Origin: a bacterium
GTDB lineage: Bacteria; Fidelibacterota; Marinisomatia; Marinisomatales; Marinisomataceae
Direction of reading: 5' to 3'
NCBI GenBank assembly: GCA_023255095.1
Contig: JALRJJ010000128.1
Location: 1 to 17,145 of the forward strand
DNA length: 17,145 nucleotides
The notes under the pieces were generated by a model. It saw only the letters and a list, made by a program, of their open reading frames with translations. It ran no database searches and was not told the origin of the DNA. Made by a program: the position numbers and the translations under genes. Below are positions 7,408 through 14,161 of this stretch, one piece after another; position 1 is the first letter of the stretch; every line of letters starts with the position of its first letter.

Positions 7408-7965
7408 TTATCTAATTCTTTCAAATCCGTTGTTTTGATAAAAATAAATTTTTGATGCACCATTATTAATTTCTCCATCATCAATTAAAACATCGATTTC
7501 TTCGCCAAACTCTTTTTGTATTTTTAGGGGGCTTATTAGGGGTGCAGTTCCAGTCCTGTTGATGCTCGTTGTAGTTATGGGCCTACCAAACAATTGAATA
7601 ATTGATTGTAATAGTTGGTGCTGAGGAACTCTAAAACCAATATTTCCATCTTTGGTAATTAAAGAACTAAACGCGCCAGGTTTTTCTTGAAGAATACAGG
7701 TACTTCCGTCTTTTAGAATTTCTGTAACTTGATTTAAATTATTAATAATCAGTTTATCTTGAATCATATCAATTCCACTGACAGCAATTGACATTGGCGC
7801 ACTGCGCCCCTTAATTAAATTAATTCTTTCAATAGAACGATTATTTGATGCATCACACCCAATTCCATAAATTGTATCAGTAGGATATGCAATTATACTT
7901 CCTTTATTTAGCTCATCGCAAATAATTTGTTCAAGATTGAGCATGGAAGAAGGGAAGATTTTCAT
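7408..7965 (-). CDS. tsaC: Threonylcarbamoyl-AMP synthase, TsaC/YrdC short form
   Basis: Makes threonylcarbamoyl-AMP from threonine, bicarbonate and ATP, the first step of t6A37 modification of ANN-decoding tRNAs. From ATG 7965 it has 185 residues, the length of the single-domain YrdC form; the extra C-terminal domain of Sua5 is absent. Visible signatures are GSIIAYPTDTIYGIGCDA at 22-39, the KGR motif (Lys52, Arg54), IGFRVP at 109-114, and TTSINRTGTAPL with Ser134 and Asn136, where most relatives have SAN.SG. A further upstream start at 8037 would add 24 residues overlapping the acyltransferase and is rejected, because a strong GGAGG sits seven bases before 7965. It nearly abuts the upstream acyltransferase stop (7967) and is immediately followed by the DUF3108 gene. 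Confidence 0.9.
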   Translation of the reverse strand: MKIFPSSMLNLEQIICDELNKGSIIAYPTDTIYGIGCDASNNRSIERINLIKGRSAPMSIAVSGIDMIQDKLIINNLNQVTEILKDGSTCILQEKPGAFSSLITKDGNIGFRVPQHQLLQSIIQLFGRPITTTSINRTGTAPLISPLKIQKEFGEEIDVLIDDGEINNGASKIYFYQNNGFERIR

Positions 7966-7966
7966 T

Positions 7967-8791
7967 TTAATTCCTCCACCTGTTATGAAACCAAAAATAC
8001 TGGGAGGGAGCCTTTTTAATGGATGCTTCAATTGCAAGCGTATAATCCTGAATAATTGTAGAAATATCCTTACTATTATTTTCGTTTATTTTTTTAAAAT
8101 AAACACAATATTCTTCATCATGTTTGATAATATCAAAGCATATTATGGGGGCACCCGTTCTTTTATGCAAAACTGCAGCACCACTGAAAGTTGAGCATTG
8201 ATGCCCGAAGAAATTTACGTTAACTCCTTTTTTGCGCGCGTTTTGATCGCTTAACAAGACAACAATTTCATTATTTTTTAAAAGATTCAAAATTTCTTTC
8301 AAGTCGTTACCCCTATAAAGCTGTTTACTAAAGAAATTTTCACGGATTTTTTTAAAATATAGATCAGAGCCTTTATTATTTTGTTTATAGGCAACCCCAC
8401 TAATATTGTAGCCTTGATTTTTAATGGAGGCAAAAGCTTTGTCAAAAGCCCCCAAATGCCCTCCCACCAAAAGAACGCCCTTTTTGTGCCCGAGAGCCTC
8501 TTCTAGTATTTTAATATTTTGAAATCGAACCCCAGAAGTGTTTTGCCAAAAAGTCCCCCTAATAAGCTCGACCATTTCTTGTGCGAAAAATTTATAACAT
8601 TTTTTTGCAATTAAATATCGCTCTTTTTTGAGCAATCCTGGGAAAGCAATAGATAGGTTTTTATCAACCATATTTCTTCTAATTCTGAAAATATGGAAAA
8701 GTAGACTAAAGACTAAATAGTCATTAAATTTAACTATAAATTTTGGGCTAAATCTTAGAACCAACGAATAAAAATTTAAAAAAAAGTACAT
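7967..8791 (-). CDS. Lipid A biosynthesis lauroyl/myristoyl-type acyltransferase (LpxL/HtrB family)
   Basis: A membrane-associated acyltransferase that transfers a fatty acyl chain from acyl-ACP to a lipid A precursor. From ATG 8791 it has 274 residues. It opens with an N-terminal hydrophobic helix, then RRNMVDKNLSIAFP (usual RR.v..NL..aFP). The catalytic HX4D motif follows in GGHLGAFDKA (His112, Asp117). SDQNARKKGVNVNFFGH matches the DQ.....g..v.FfG block, and the end QYFWFHNRWRN matches the family's Q..W.H.Rw. A TTG at 8836 could extend it by 15 residues, but that would overlap the divergent nfeD start; ATG 8791 gives a normal LpxL beginning. Only one such enzyme is in the window, so which secondary acylation it performs cannot be told. 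It is the first gene of the minus operon. Confidence 0.88.
   Translation of the reverse strand: MYFFLNFYSLVLRFSPKFIVKFNDYLVFSLLFHIFRIRRNMVDKNLSIAFPGLLKKERYLIAKKCYKFFAQEMVELIRGTFWQNTSGVRFQNIKILEEALGHKKGVLLVGGHLGAFDKAFASIKNQGYNISGVAYKQNNKGSDLYFKKIRENFFSKQLYRGNDLKEILNLLKNNEIVVLLSDQNARKKGVNVNFFGHQCSTFSGAAVLHKRTGAPIICFDIIKHDEEYCVYFKKINENNSKDISTIIQDYTLAIEASIKKAPSQYFWFHNRWRN
7973..7977 (-). promoter_or_regulatory. Shine-Dalgarno deciding the tsaC start
   Basis: On the minus strand GGAGG lies seven bases upstream of ATG 7965, within the last codons of the acyltransferase gene. It fixes the tsaC start and indicates coupled translation of the two genes. Confidence 0.75.
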
Positions 8792-8818
8792 TATTAAATC
8801 TAATCTTTGTAAAAAGTA
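8792..8818. promoter_or_regulatory. Short divergent intergenic region
   Basis: Only 27 AT-rich bases separate the divergent starts of the acyltransferase (8791, minus) and nfeD (8819, plus). At least one promoter must therefore lie inside the other gene's coding sequence. No convincing -35/-10 pair can be assigned by eye. Confidence 0.35.
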
Positions 8819-10024
8819 ATGAAAACAAAATTTCAATCAATAGTCTTGTCTTGGGTTTTGGCCAGTACGCTTTTATTTTCATTTGATGAGCCAAAAAGCT
8901 TAATCTATATTGTTCCCATCAATGATGTAATTGATCTTGGGCTACCAAGCCTTGTTACAAGAGCGGTGTCAGAAGCTGAAGAAAAAAATTCAAGCTTGAT
9001 AATTTTTGATATTGATACCTTTGGTGGAAGGGTAGACGCTGCCACACAAATTAAAGATGCAATTTCTTCTTCAAAAATTCCTACTATAGCTTTTATCAAT
9101 CGAAGAGCTATTTCCGCAGGCTCATTAATTTCACTGTCTTGCAATAAAATCTATATGACGGAAGGGGCAACCATTGGCGCCACTAGCGTGGTCGATATGT
9201 CAGGAAACAAGCAGTCCGAAAAATCTCAAAGTTATATGAGAGAAGAGATGGCAGCCACAGCAGAAAGAGTAGGCAAAAATCCTAATATTGCTCGAGGGAT
9301 GGTTGATGAGGAATTAAGCTTTGAATTTTTAGTAATCGATGGTGACACTTTGCAAGTTAACGATATTGAGGGGCGCAAAGAGGGCAAGCTTATTACTTTA
9401 ACTACGGAGCTTGCGCTTAAATATGGCATTGCGGATGGAGTATCTGAAACGATTGAAGAAATCTTATCTCTAGAATCAATTGAAAACTATGAAATGGTGA
9501 CGATCAAAGAAAATTGGTCAGAAAATCTTGTGAGACTGCTAACAAATCCTACAATTTCTTCTTTATTGATGACATTTGGAACTATTGGGATTATTGCAGA
9601 GCTATATAGCGCAGGATGGGGGATAGGCGGAACTATAGGTGCGATTTGTTTAGCGCTAGCACTTGGAGCAGGATATATTTCTAAGCTTGCCACTTCGTCT
9701 GACCTGCTTATAGTTGCTTCAGGATTATTATTATTATTAATTGAGGCATTTTTTATTGCTGGCTTTGGCGTTATTGGTCTCTTAGGGGTTGCAGTTCTTT
9801 TCTATGGTTTTTATTTACTTTTAATCCCTGATATCCCCCTAGACTATGAGACGCAGCAACAGGCGATTGATGGTTTTGGGTGGGGAGTTTTTATTGGAAT
9901 TATTGGACTAATATATTTGGTTCGAGTAATTTTAAGATCAGAATTTTTTAATAAATTGGTTTCGTTGGAAAGCAATAAGTCCAACTTAAAAGAAAATTAT
10001 AATAATCGCAGTAAGGTCGATTAG
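8819..10024 (+). CDS. NfeD-type membrane-bound ClpP-class serine protease, lacking the C-terminal OB-fold
   Basis: A 401-residue member of the long NfeD (NfeD1b/YqeZ-like) family. It has a signal-like N-terminal helix (7-22), then a ClpP-like serine protease domain (about 27-235). DIDTFGGRVDAA and AISAGSLIS show the nucleophile Ser102, and Lys135 in SEKSQSYM is the likely partner of the Ser-Lys dyad known from archaeal PH1510. The EGATIGA motif is also typical. From about 245 to 375 there are four to five membrane helices, rich in Gly and Leu. Long NfeD proteins normally end with a soluble OB-fold; here only about 30 polar residues follow the last helix. It is 16 bases upstream of floA, its usual partner; NfeD and flotillin-like proteins are co-encoded in many bacteria and act at membrane microdomains. 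Start ATG 8819 has only a weak AAAAAG upstream. Confidence 0.9.
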   Translation: MKTKFQSIVLSWVLASTLLFSFDEPKSLIYIVPINDVIDLGLPSLVTRAVSEAEEKNSSLIIFDIDTFGGRVDAATQIKDAISSSKIPTIAFINRRAISAGSLISLSCNKIYMTEGATIGATSVVDMSGNKQSEKSQSYMREEMAATAERVGKNPNIARGMVDEELSFEFLVIDGDTLQVNDIEGRKEGKLITLTTELALKYGIADGVSETIEEILSLESIENYEMVTIKENWSENLVRLLTNPTISSLLMTFGTIGIIAELYSAGWGIGGTIGAICLALALGAGYISKLATSSDLLIVASGLLLLLIEAFFIAGFGVIGLLGVAVLFYGFYLLLIPDIPLDYETQQQAIDGFGWGVFIGIIGLIYLVRVILRSEFFNKLVSLESNKSNLKENYNNRSKVD

Positions 10025-10029
10025 AAGAT

Positions 10030-10035
10030 AAGGAG
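10030..10035 (+). promoter_or_regulatory. Shine-Dalgarno of floA
   Basis: AAGGAG five bases before ATG 10041, among the best ribosome binding sites in the window. It suggests high expression of the flotillin-like protein relative to nfeD. Confidence 0.7.
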
Positions 10036-10040
10036 AATAT

Positions 10041-11009
10041 ATGGGTATTTACGCTGCTGTTTTACTGGTTTTAACAATATTATTAATTTTATGGATTGTT
10101 CCAGTAGGCCTTTGGCTTCAAGCAATTTTTAGCATTGGAGGAAAAGGTGTAACAATTTTTAGTTTAATTGGGATGAGATTTAGAAGAGTGCCTCCATCTG
10201 TCATTGTTAATGGTTTAATTGCTACTCGAAAAGCTGGCATTGATATTACAAGTAGCGATCTTGAGGTTCACTATATGGCTGGAGGTAATGTCGATAAAGT
10301 GGTTGATGCGTTGATTGCTGCTTCAAAAGCAGGGATAGAACTTTCATTCGAAATCGCAACAGCTATTGACCTGGCTGGAAGAGATGTTCTTGCTGCTGTG
10401 CAGACTAGTGTTTATCCAAAAGTTATTGATGCCCCCGTAGAGGGCAAACTATCTGCAGTTGCAAAAGATGGGATTGAGGTAAGAGCTAGAGCTCGTGTTA
10501 CAGTTAGAACAGACATTCCAAACCTTGTAGGGGGTGCAACTGAAGACACAATTATTGCAAGAGTTGGAGAGGGGATTGTGAGTGCTATTGGGTCAAGAGA
10601 AACCTATGAGGCAGTTTTAGAAAACCCTGATTCTATTTCAAGAACTGTGCTAGAGAAAGGTCTTAATAAAGGTACCGCTTTTGAAATTTTGTCTATTGAC
10701 ATCGCAGACATTGATGTTGGTAAAAATATTGGAGCACAACTTCAAGCAGATCAGGCAGAAGCTGATTTACGAGTGGCACAAGCTAAGGCAGAAACTAGAA
10801 GGGCTATGGCTGTTGCTCTTGAGCAAGAAATGAAGGCTAAAGTGGTAGAGGCAGAGTCACAAGTACCTTTAGCAATGGCTGAAGCATTTAGAAACGGAAA
10901 TTTAGGTGTATTAGATTATTACAAGCTGCAAAATATTTCCTCAGATACTTCAATGAGACAATCTATTGCGCAAGGTGGAGAAAACAAAAGGGAAGAAAAT
11001 AAGGAATAG
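10041..11009 (+). CDS. floA: Flotillin-like protein FloA (YqfA/UPF0365)
   Basis: A membrane scaffold protein that forms functional membrane microdomains. The 322 residues match the Bacillus FloA layout. An N-terminal membrane-inserted hydrophobic region (4-30) is followed by IGMRFRRVPPSVIVNGLIATRKAGI and LEVHYMAGGNVDKVVDALIAASKAGIEL. The SPFH-like domain follows, with AAVQTSVYPKVIDAP, DGIEVRARARVTVRTDIPNLVGGATE and TIIARVGEGIVSAIGS. The Ala/Glu-rich coiled-coil (about 235-285, QADQAEADLRVAQAKAE) and the PLAMAEAFRNGNLGVLDYYKLQN end are also typical. Length is close to the usual 330. Conservation to this level makes the call very safe. It lies between nfeD and an unknown membrane protein gene whose GTG begins three bases after its stop. 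Confidence 0.95.
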   Translation: MGIYAAVLLVLTILLILWIVPVGLWLQAIFSIGGKGVTIFSLIGMRFRRVPPSVIVNGLIATRKAGIDITSSDLEVHYMAGGNVDKVVDALIAASKAGIELSFEIATAIDLAGRDVLAAVQTSVYPKVIDAPVEGKLSAVAKDGIEVRARARVTVRTDIPNLVGGATEDTIIARVGEGIVSAIGSRETYEAVLENPDSISRTVLEKGLNKGTAFEILSIDIADIDVGKNIGAQLQADQAEADLRVAQAKAETRRAMAVALEQEMKAKVVEAESQVPLAMAEAFRNGNLGVLDYYKLQNISSDTSMRQSIAQGGENKREENKE

Positions 11010-11012
11010 ACT

Positions 11013-11480
11013 GTGGAGGAGTTAATATATTACGGGATATTAATTCTATTCTATTTATATAGCTCATATAGAAGCTCTCAAAAAAGAAAACAGTCTAGAT
11101 TAGAATCTTTAAAATCAACAGAAGTGGGTTTTGAAAACAGGGAATCAAAACCCCAAGAACCTTTTTTTGATTTAGGAATCAATTTAGAAGAAAGATCGGA
11201 TCCGTTGGCAATTTTCAAACAAGCCCTTGAAAAAGAAAAAGCAATACAAGAAAGTCGCAAAAAAGTAGAAATTATTCTTGATAGAGAAATTCAAAATGAG
11301 AAAAAAGAACCTACTTTTTATGAGAACCACCCACGTCTATCGAACATTAAAAGAAAGCCTAAAAAAACAAAAAGCAATAAACTTCTTTCAATTCAAAGAC
11401 AATACCGAAATCAACCATTTAAGCTTGCAATAGTTATGAAAACAATCTTAGATGAACCTTTAGGTCTTCAAAACAAATGA
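11013..11480 (+). CDS. Unknown membrane-anchored charged protein
   Basis: I do not recognise a family. The 155 residues begin with one predicted membrane helix (about 4-18, LIYYGILILFYLY), followed at once by SSYRSSQKRKQSR, a positive stretch that would hold the rest in the cytoplasm. The remainder is polar and Lys/Glu-rich with a helix-forming stretch around 65-100 (FKQALEKEKAIQESRKKVEI) and a basic tract near 113-126 (IKRKPKKTKSNK). The end, FKLAIVMKTILDEPLGLQ, looks like a conserved amphipathic helix. The start is GTG 11013 with AAGGA eight bases before it. The 3' end overlaps adk in ATGA. Its place right after nfeD-floA makes it a candidate partner of FloA or NfeD, but that is inference. 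Confidence 0.75.
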   Translation: MEELIYYGILILFYLYSSYRSSQKRKQSRLESLKSTEVGFENRESKPQEPFFDLGINLEERSDPLAIFKQALEKEKAIQESRKKVEIILDREIQNEKKEPTFYENHPRLSNIKRKPKKTKSNKLLSIQRQYRNQPFKLAIVMKTILDEPLGLQNK

Positions 11481-12031
11481 TTATTGTCATTATGGGTCCA
11501 CCTGGAGCTGGTAAAGGAACTCAAGCAAAAATTCTGGCAAGCAAATTTAATTTATTACATCTTTCCACAGGTGAAATTTTAAGAAATGAAATCGATAAAG
11601 GTTCCAAGCTAGGTCTAAAAGCCAAAAAGTTTATGGATCAGGGAAATTTAGTTCCAGATAAGCTCGTACTTGAAATGATTGAAAAAATCATTTTAACCAA
11701 CCAAGGTGAGGGTTTTATTTTTGATGGATTTCCGAGAACTGTTCCACAATCAGAGGGTCTTGACAGTCTTTTAGGGCGCCTTAAACTAAAAATTGACTAT
11801 GTTTTAAATATCTCACTAGACAAAAGTGTCCTAGTAAAACGCTTGGTAGAAAGAGCAAAGAACTCAGGAAGATCAGATGACTCTGAAGAGGTAATTATGA
11901 ATAGACAAGATGTTTATGAAGAGCTTACAAAACCCCTAATAGACTATTACCATGATGAAGTTAAAGAAATTAATGGAGACGGAACTGTTGAGGAGGTTTC
12001 TAAAAGAATTTTTTCTCAAATAAATCAATGA
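11477..12031 (+). CDS. adk: Adenylate kinase, short-LID form
   Basis: Interconverts AMP + ATP and 2 ADP in the cytoplasm. The 184 residues show the P-loop GPPGAGKGTQ (7-16), the AMP-binding LSTGEILRNEI and VPDKLV segments, FDGFPRTVPQ (usual FDGFPRt..Q) and RAKNSGRSDDSEEVIMNRQDVYEE. The LID is the short loop typical of the 180-190 residue adenylate kinases; the zinc-type or long LID of about 27 extra residues is absent. The ATG overlaps the previous stop by four bases (ATGA at 11477-11480), and its own stop overlaps coaE in the same way, so translation is coupled across three genes. Confidence 0.96.
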   Translation: MIIVIMGPPGAGKGTQAKILASKFNLLHLSTGEILRNEIDKGSKLGLKAKKFMDQGNLVPDKLVLEMIEKIILTNQGEGFIFDGFPRTVPQSEGLDSLLGRLKLKIDYVLNISLDKSVLVKRLVERAKNSGRSDDSEEVIMNRQDVYEELTKPLIDYYHDEVKEINGDGTVEEVSKRIFSQINQ

Positions 12032-12627
12032 AAATTATAGGAGTTACGGGTGGAATTGGATCCGGGAAATCCACAGTTTGCAAAATAGTCTCGAAGCACT
12101 TCAATGTTAAGATTATTGATGCAGATGTTTTAGCTAAACAAAAATACGCCTCTTCTTCAATTCAAGAAAAAGTATTAAAGGCATTTCCGGAAATGCAATC
12201 CTTCGATGTTGCTCAACTATCAAAAATTGTATTCCAAAATCATAATACGATAAATCGACTTACCCAAATTCTATATCCAGAATTATTAATTGATTTTCAA
12301 GAAATCATTTCAGAGCAAGAGTTTCTAGGGAAAGTGAGCGCAATTCTGATAGATGCCGCTCTTCTTATTGAATCTAATTTTCATAACTATTTTCACAAAA
12401 ACTATCAATTCAAACTAGTTTTAGTGGAGAGCAATGAAAAAGAAAGAATTGAAAGAGTCTTGAAAAAAAATCAGCTTTCTTTTCAGGAAATTAAACAAAG
12501 AATGAAGTTGCAATTAAGCGATAAAGAAAAAATTAAATTTGCAGACTATATTATTTCAAATAGTAGAAATCTAGACTTTTTAGAAGCTAAAACTTTGAAG
12601 GTTTTTCAAGACATTTTAAACAATTAG
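12028..12627 (+). CDS. coaE: Dephospho-CoA kinase
   Basis: Phosphorylates the 3'-hydroxyl of dephospho-CoA, the last step of CoA synthesis. At 199 residues it is of normal length. It begins with the P-loop GVTGGIGSGKST (5-16), then VKIIDADVLAKQ (usual ....iDaD.iar.l), the hydrophobic VSAILIDAALLIESNF (usual ...PLLFE), and the CoA-binding/LID part LVESNEKERIERVLKKNQLSFQEIKQRMKLQLSDKEKIKFADYIISN (usual R...s..e...R...Q....ek...AD.vi.N). It overlaps the adk stop in ATGA and is followed three bases later by the glycosylase gene. Confidence 0.95.
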   Translation: MKIIGVTGGIGSGKSTVCKIVSKHFNVKIIDADVLAKQKYASSSIQEKVLKAFPEMQSFDVAQLSKIVFQNHNTINRLTQILYPELLIDFQEIISEQEFLGKVSAILIDAALLIESNFHNYFHKNYQFKLVLVESNEKERIERVLKKNQLSFQEIKQRMKLQLSDKEKIKFADYIISNSRNLDFLEAKTLKVFQDILNN

Positions 12628-12630
12628 AGC

Positions 12631-13224
12631 ATGGCCACATTACCAAACGAAATTATTCGCAAGCTTAGTAATGACAAAATTTTAAAAAAAATTATTCAAG
12701 AGTATGCATTTCCTATTTTAAAACCTTCACAAAACTATTTTGAGGATTTGATTAAATTTATTATTTACCAACAAATTTCTACTAAAGCAGGAAATACAAT
12801 TTATCGGCGTTTTCAAGAATTTTATCAAGGAAAAGAATCAAAGGTTATAAATTGGACAGAAGAAGAATGGAGGTCAATCGGATTATCGATTCAAAAAAAA
12901 ACATACATTGAAAATTTTTTTTCTCCTGAAAGTAAAGAACTAATTCGTTCTTTGTATCAAGAAAAAGAAATAGACAAACTTAGAAAATCTTTAACATCGC
13001 TTAAGGGCATTGGAGACTGGACAGCCGATATGTTTCTTATTTTCACTAAAAACTATGAAGATGTTTTTCCAATAAAAGATTTAGCAATTGTCAATACAAT
13101 TAAAAAGCTTTATGAGGTTCAGACTGAAGAAGAGATATTGTTTTTGAGCAAACAATGGGCACCATATCGAACTTATGCATGCCTTTATCTTTGGGAGTCC
13201 CTTAATGATAATTTTCCTAAGTAA
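12631..13224 (+). CDS. DNA-3-methyladenine glycosylase II-like (HhH-GPD, short AlkA type)
   Basis: A base-excision repair glycosylase expected to remove alkylated purines. The 197 residues cover the HhH-GPD fold: FIIYQQISTKAGNTIYRRF (usual iv.QQiS..aA..i..R), then the helix-hairpin-helix LTSLKGIGDWTADMFLIF (121-138), then the catalytic Asp150 in DVFPIKDLAIVN, aligning with AlkA Asp238. The segment QWAPYRTYACLYLWES matches AlkA's W.PWRSYA..h.W. It lacks the extra N-terminal domain of E. coli AlkA, and no Fe-S cysteine loop follows, so it is not an EndoIII/MutY type. It starts three bases after coaE and is the last gene of this operon. The exact substrate cannot be read from sequence. Confidence 0.88.
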   Translation: MATLPNEIIRKLSNDKILKKIIQEYAFPILKPSQNYFEDLIKFIIYQQISTKAGNTIYRRFQEFYQGKESKVINWTEEEWRSIGLSIQKKTYIENFFSPESKELIRSLYQEKEIDKLRKSLTSLKGIGDWTADMFLIFTKNYEDVFPIKDLAIVNTIKKLYEVQTEEEILFLSKQWAPYRTYACLYLWESLNDNFPK

Positions 13225-13226
13225 AT

Positions 13227-14111
13227 TTAATGCAGCTCGTTGGTAAGGCAATGTATAGACCCTCCACTCAAAGCAAATTCAGAAACAGGACATTCTATTA
13301 AAGAAACGTCGTGAGATTTTAAAAAATTCAAAAGCCTCAAGGGATGATTTCTTGAGTTAGAAACTATTAATCCAGGAAGTGTTAAAGAGTTCAAATTGGT
13401 CCTAAATTCATTTTCCGAAGCACCATATTCTTTTTCAGATAAAATAAGTAATTCCCAGCTATTCTCTTTGCAAAGCTCTTTCAGGTAAATAGTATCTCTT
13501 GAGGAGAACATGTTTTCTGAACATTGAATGCCTATACAGTTATATTGATTGTCAAATATGGGAGACAATGAAGTATCTAGATGAAATCCAAAGTTAGGAA
13601 TGATTTTTAATTCTCTAATGCCAAGAGATTCCGATAGTAATTCTAACCCCCCTTGAGAATTGCGGTTGTTTCCAGCAAGTAAAATATTTTCTTCAGGAAG
13701 ATAAAATATATCGCCACCTTCAAATGTTTTATTTTTGTCATTTATTTCTAGCACATTATATCCCAATTCTTTTAGCGGATCTATAGTGAATTTCGGCTCT
13801 TCTTTTCTTTCGGGAACACTCATATTACAGATTACAGCATTTTTATTTCTGTGCGTTATAAAGTGGTCGCGCATAAAAACAAAATCAAATCCATTGCTAT
13901 TTTCTAAATCTCCAGGAAAATTTATCTGAACGGTTTCATAAAACTCTTCCCGAATGACATTATGAAGATTATCATATTGCGAGACAAGTAACTTCTGATT
14001 AGGAATAGCCCCAGTTTTCATAAGTTCATTATCTTGGTAGGACGGGATTCCATCGCCCCACCAATTTTTTTTAGGTAAGCAGCTTATAGCAATTTTGAAG
14101 GTTTTTAACAT
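13227..14111 (-). CDS. Pentein-fold guanidino-group hydrolase or amidinotransferase (DDAH/arginine-deiminase-like)
   Basis: The 294 residues carry the catalytic signatures of the guanidine-modifying (pentein) superfamily. FVFMRDHFI (78-85) resembles the F.RD.f substrate loop. FEGGDIFYL has Glu131 and Asp134. FGFHLDTSLSPI has the catalytic His177. GGSIHCLTNEL near the C-terminus has the nucleophile Cys288, in the same GG...C(l/m)t context as dimethylargininase and arginine deiminase. Such enzymes hydrolyse or transfer the guanidino carbon of arginine, methylarginine or agmatine through a thiouronium intermediate. Which substrate applies here is not visible. The monocistronic gene faces the glycosylase gene, with two bases between the stop codons, and diverges from the next operon over 50 AT-rich bases. 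Confidence 0.82.
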   Translation of the reverse strand: MLKTFKIAISCLPKKNWWGDGIPSYQDNELMKTGAIPNQKLLVSQYDNLHNVIREEFYETVQINFPGDLENSNGFDFVFMRDHFITHRNKNAVICNMSVPERKEEPKFTIDPLKELGYNVLEINDKNKTFEGGDIFYLPEENILLAGNNRNSQGGLELLSESLGIRELKIIPNFGFHLDTSLSPIFDNQYNCIGIQCSENMFSSRDTIYLKELCKENSWELLILSEKEYGASENEFRTNLNSLTLPGLIVSNSRNHPLRLLNFLKSHDVSLIECPVSEFALSGGSIHCLTNELH

Positions 14112-14161
14112 CTTTAAAAACTTAAGATTTTATAATTAACATTAAAAAATTAAATTAAATC
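14112..14161. promoter_or_regulatory. AT-rich divergent promoter region
   Basis: Fifty bases between divergent starts. A perfect TATAAT lies at 14131-14136 on the plus strand, 26 bases before ATG 14162. TTAACA at 14105-14110 could be a -35 but with a long 20-base spacer. On the minus strand TATAAA (14134-14129) could serve the pentein gene. No ribosome binding site is visible before 14162. AT-rich DNA yields such matches easily, so this is tentative. Confidence 0.4.

Noticed and set aside
7966..8037. Extended tsaC start at 8037
   Set aside because: The added residues overlap the acyltransferase, are not family-like, and a good GGAGG sits just before the internal ATG 7965.
7937..8194. 85-codon plus-strand open frame
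   Set aside because: It lies opposite the acyltransferase/tsaC genes, shows no motif, and is a shadow of the real minus-strand genes.
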